A program made the translations under genes and the position numbers. Below are positions 5,289 to 6,411 of a stretch of DNA of 6,411 nucleotides, one piece after another (within the stretch, counting starts at the first letter, position 1; the number at the start of each line of letters is the position of its first letter). Where the stretch lies: contig SFQZ01000122.1 of NCBI GenBank assembly GCA_004562915.1, positions 1-6,411 of the forward strand, in the 5' to 3' direction. This DNA is from a bacterium (lineage in GTDB: Bacteria; Bacillota_A; Clostridia; Lachnospirales; Lachnospiraceae). The notes beneath the pieces were generated by a model. The model made no database searches. It had not been told where the DNA came from and saw only the letters and a program-made list of their open reading frames with translations.

Positions 5289-6244
5289 AGCTTCAGATTG
5301 GAAACGTAAATCTTCAGAATAATGTAATTCTGGCACCAATGGCAGGGGTAACCGACTTGCCATTTCGTCTTTTGTGCCGGGAACAGGGTGTGGGGCTTTT
5401 ATGCATGGAGATGGTGAGTGCCAAAGCCATTTATTATCATAATAAAAATACAGAGGAGCTGATGCGGATCGAGCCGGAGGAAAATCCCGTATCCCTTCAG
5501 CTGTTTGGTTCGGATCCTTATATTATGAGTGAAATGGCAAAAAGAATCGAAGAGAAGCCCTTTGATATTCTGGATGTCAATATGGGATGTCCGGTTCCCA
5601 AGGTAGTCAATAACGGAGAAGGGTCGGCACTTATGAAAAATCCGGCTTTGGTTCGGGACATTGTGTCTGCCATGGCGAAAGCTATTAAAAAGCCACTGAC
5701 AGTAAAAATCCGAAAAGGATTTGATGAGGAAACTGTCAATGCCGTAGAAATTGCAAAAATCATAGAAGACAGCGGTGCGGCGGCAATCGTTGTTCATGGA
5801 AGAACCAGGCAGCAGTATTATTCGGGAAAGGCAGACTGGGATATTATCCGGCAGGTAAAAGACGCTGTTTCGATTCCGGTTATCGGAAATGGAGATGTGG
5901 ATTCTCCCGAAAGTGCTGAAAGGATGATCCGGGAGACGGGATGTGACGGAATTATGGTTGGACGGGCTGCTCAGGGAAATCCATGGATTTTCCGACAGAT
6001 TACTCATTATCTGGATACCGGGGAATTACTTCCCAGACCGGAACTTTCGCAAGTGAAGCAAATGATTCTCCGTCATGCACAGCTTCAGTTACAGTATAAA
6101 GGAGAATATACAGGAATCCGCGAAATGCGCAAACATGTGGCGTGGTATACGGCAGGCTATCCACATTCTGCAAAACTTCGTGCAGCGGTAAATGAAATCG
6201 AGACGATGGAACAGCTGCTTCGTATGATCGAGGCGTGGGAGTAA
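5285..6244 (+). CDS. dusB: tRNA-dihydrouridine synthase, DusB type
   Basis: This FMN-dependent enzyme (319 residues, normal for the family) reduces specific uridines in the tRNA D-arm to dihydrouridine using NADPH. The N-terminal TIM barrel shows LAPMAGVTD (16-24) near the flavin, NMGCP with catalytic Cys102, the KIRKG stretch, VHGRTR (170-175, His171), GNGD (201-204) and VGRAAQGNPW with the phosphate-binding G226-R227. The C-terminal helical tRNA-binding domain has REMRKHVAWYTAGYPHSAKLR in segments typical of DusB. The start ATG overlaps the preceding stop codon as ATGA, and GGGGAGG (5274-5280) lies inside the previous gene, so translation is likely coupled. In many Clostridia dusB lies beside birA and is followed by greA. 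Here a gene-free repeat region and a terminator follow. Confidence 0.95.
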   Translation: MKLQIGNVNLQNNVILAPMAGVTDLPFRLLCREQGVGLLCMEMVSAKAIYYHNKNTEELMRIEPEENPVSLQLFGSDPYIMSEMAKRIEEKPFDILDVNMGCPVPKVVNNGEGSALMKNPALVRDIVSAMAKAIKKPLTVKIRKGFDEETVNAVEIAKIIEDSGAAAIVVHGRTRQQYYSGKADWDIIRQVKDAVSIPVIGNGDVDSPESAERMIRETGCDGIMVGRAAQGNPWIFRQITHYLDTGELLPRPELSQVKQMILRHAQLQLQYKGEYTGIREMRKHVAWYTAGYPHSAKLRAAVNEIETMEQLLRMIEAWE

Positions 6245-6290
6245 TTTGTACAGATTATAGGAGAATTTTATAGAGATCCGATGAGTTCCG

Positions 6291-6312
6291 TGTAGGGATT
6301 CTGTAGGGATTC
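6291..6312 (+). repeat. Perfect 11-base tandem duplication
   Basis: TGTAGGGATTC occurs twice in direct succession (6291-6301 and 6302-6312) with no mismatch or spacer. It lies 46 bases after the dusB stop in non-coding DNA. Its perfect identity suggests a recent slippage or duplication event, but two short copies carry no functional implication by themselves. Confidence 0.85.
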
Positions 6313-6320
6313 GGTTAAAT

Positions 6321-6357
6321 GACAAAGTAAATGCAACTTTGTCAAAGTAAATGCAAC
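6321..6357 (+). repeat. 17-base direct repeats with embedded dyad
   Basis: GACAAAGTAAATGCAAC (6321-6337) and GTCAAAGTAAATGCAAC (6341-6357) differ at one base and are separated by TTT, a 20-base period. The first copy also pairs with the junction: TGACAAAG (6320-6327) is the inverse of CTTTGTCA (6337-6344). Mixed direct and inverted repeats of this size are typical of transposase-binding tips of insertion sequences or of protein-binding arrays. No transposase gene or target duplication is visible, so the identity is open. Confidence 0.8.
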
Positions 6358-6360
6358 AGG

Positions 6361-6405
6361 TACAGCCACATTTGGGAAAAATTAGAGAATGTGGCTGTAT
6401 TTTTA
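6361..6405 (+). terminator. Strong intrinsic terminator downstream of dusB
   Basis: TACAGCCACATT (6361-6372) pairs perfectly with AATGTGGCTGTA (6388-6399), a 12-bp stem with a 15-base A-rich loop, followed by five T (6400-6404). The opposite strand has no T-run beyond the stem, so it acts on + strand transcripts. It probably ends the argF-birA-dusB transcript, leaving a 3' untranslated region of about 115 bases before the hairpin that carries the repeats. Confidence 0.88.
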
Positions 6406-6411
6406 TGCTGA

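Noticed and set aside
5399..6007. Long open frame on the - strand opposite dusB, about 200 codons.
   Set aside because: It runs entirely opposite the conserved Dus barrel, has no recognisable domain, and there is no promoter or ribosome binding site. The similar - strand frames opposite birA (4063-4644) and the patatin gene (1863-2447) are rejected for the same reason.
6281..6295. ATG at 6281 as a small gene after dusB, with TAGGAG near 6258-6263.
   Set aside because: The frame closes after four codons and the purine-rich site is about 17 bases away, too far for initiation.

Overview
The window looks like an ordinary chromosomal stretch from a Gram-positive gut-type Clostridia, most likely a member of the Lachnospiraceae. 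This is inferred from purine-rich AGGAGG-type ribosome binding sites before nearly every gene, moderate base composition with AT-rich intergenic DNA, and the protein sequences and gene order. All seven supported genes lie on the + strand, are full length and use similar codons. No RNA gene, CRISPR array, transposase or defence gene was found.

Positions 1-259 hold no supported gene. They contain a weak candidate terminator for an upstream transcript (66-107), an AT-rich stretch, a good sigma-A-type promoter (162-190), and a leader with two successive dyads, the second of which abuts the first ribosome binding site. This promoter should drive a two-gene membrane module: a short NfeD-family protein (260-694) and a stomatin/paraslipin-type SPFH protein (707-1645), a widespread partnership in bacterial membrane organisation. 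A strong intrinsic terminator (1661-1704) follows, and its T-tract runs straight into the ribosome binding site of a patatin-like phospholipase gene (1716-2885). That gene must therefore be transcribed by read-through past the terminator, or from a promoter lying upstream of the hairpin.

The second half is a compact housekeeping run: ornithine carbamoyltransferase (argF, 2936-3925), biotin protein ligase/repressor (birA, 3940-4929), a 115-residue uncharacterised protein (4941-5288) and a DusB-type tRNA-dihydrouridine synthase (5285-6244). Gaps of 14 and 11 bases and a 4-base overlap point to one transcript. The products serve arginine synthesis, biotin attachment/regulation and tRNA modification, so the link is probably shared expression, not a shared pathway.

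The last 167 bases (6245-6411) carry no gene. They hold a perfect 11-base tandem duplication, a pair of 17-base direct repeats with an embedded dyad, and a strong intrinsic terminator (6361-6405). The repeats are the least explained sequence here and might be a mobile-element tip or remnant, but this cannot be decided from the window.

No convincing undescribed system is visible. The points most worth a second look are the terminator-to-ribosome-binding-site junction before the phospholipase gene, the proximity of a lipid hydrolase to an SPFH/NfeD pair, the uncharacterised 115-residue protein, and the 3' repeats.
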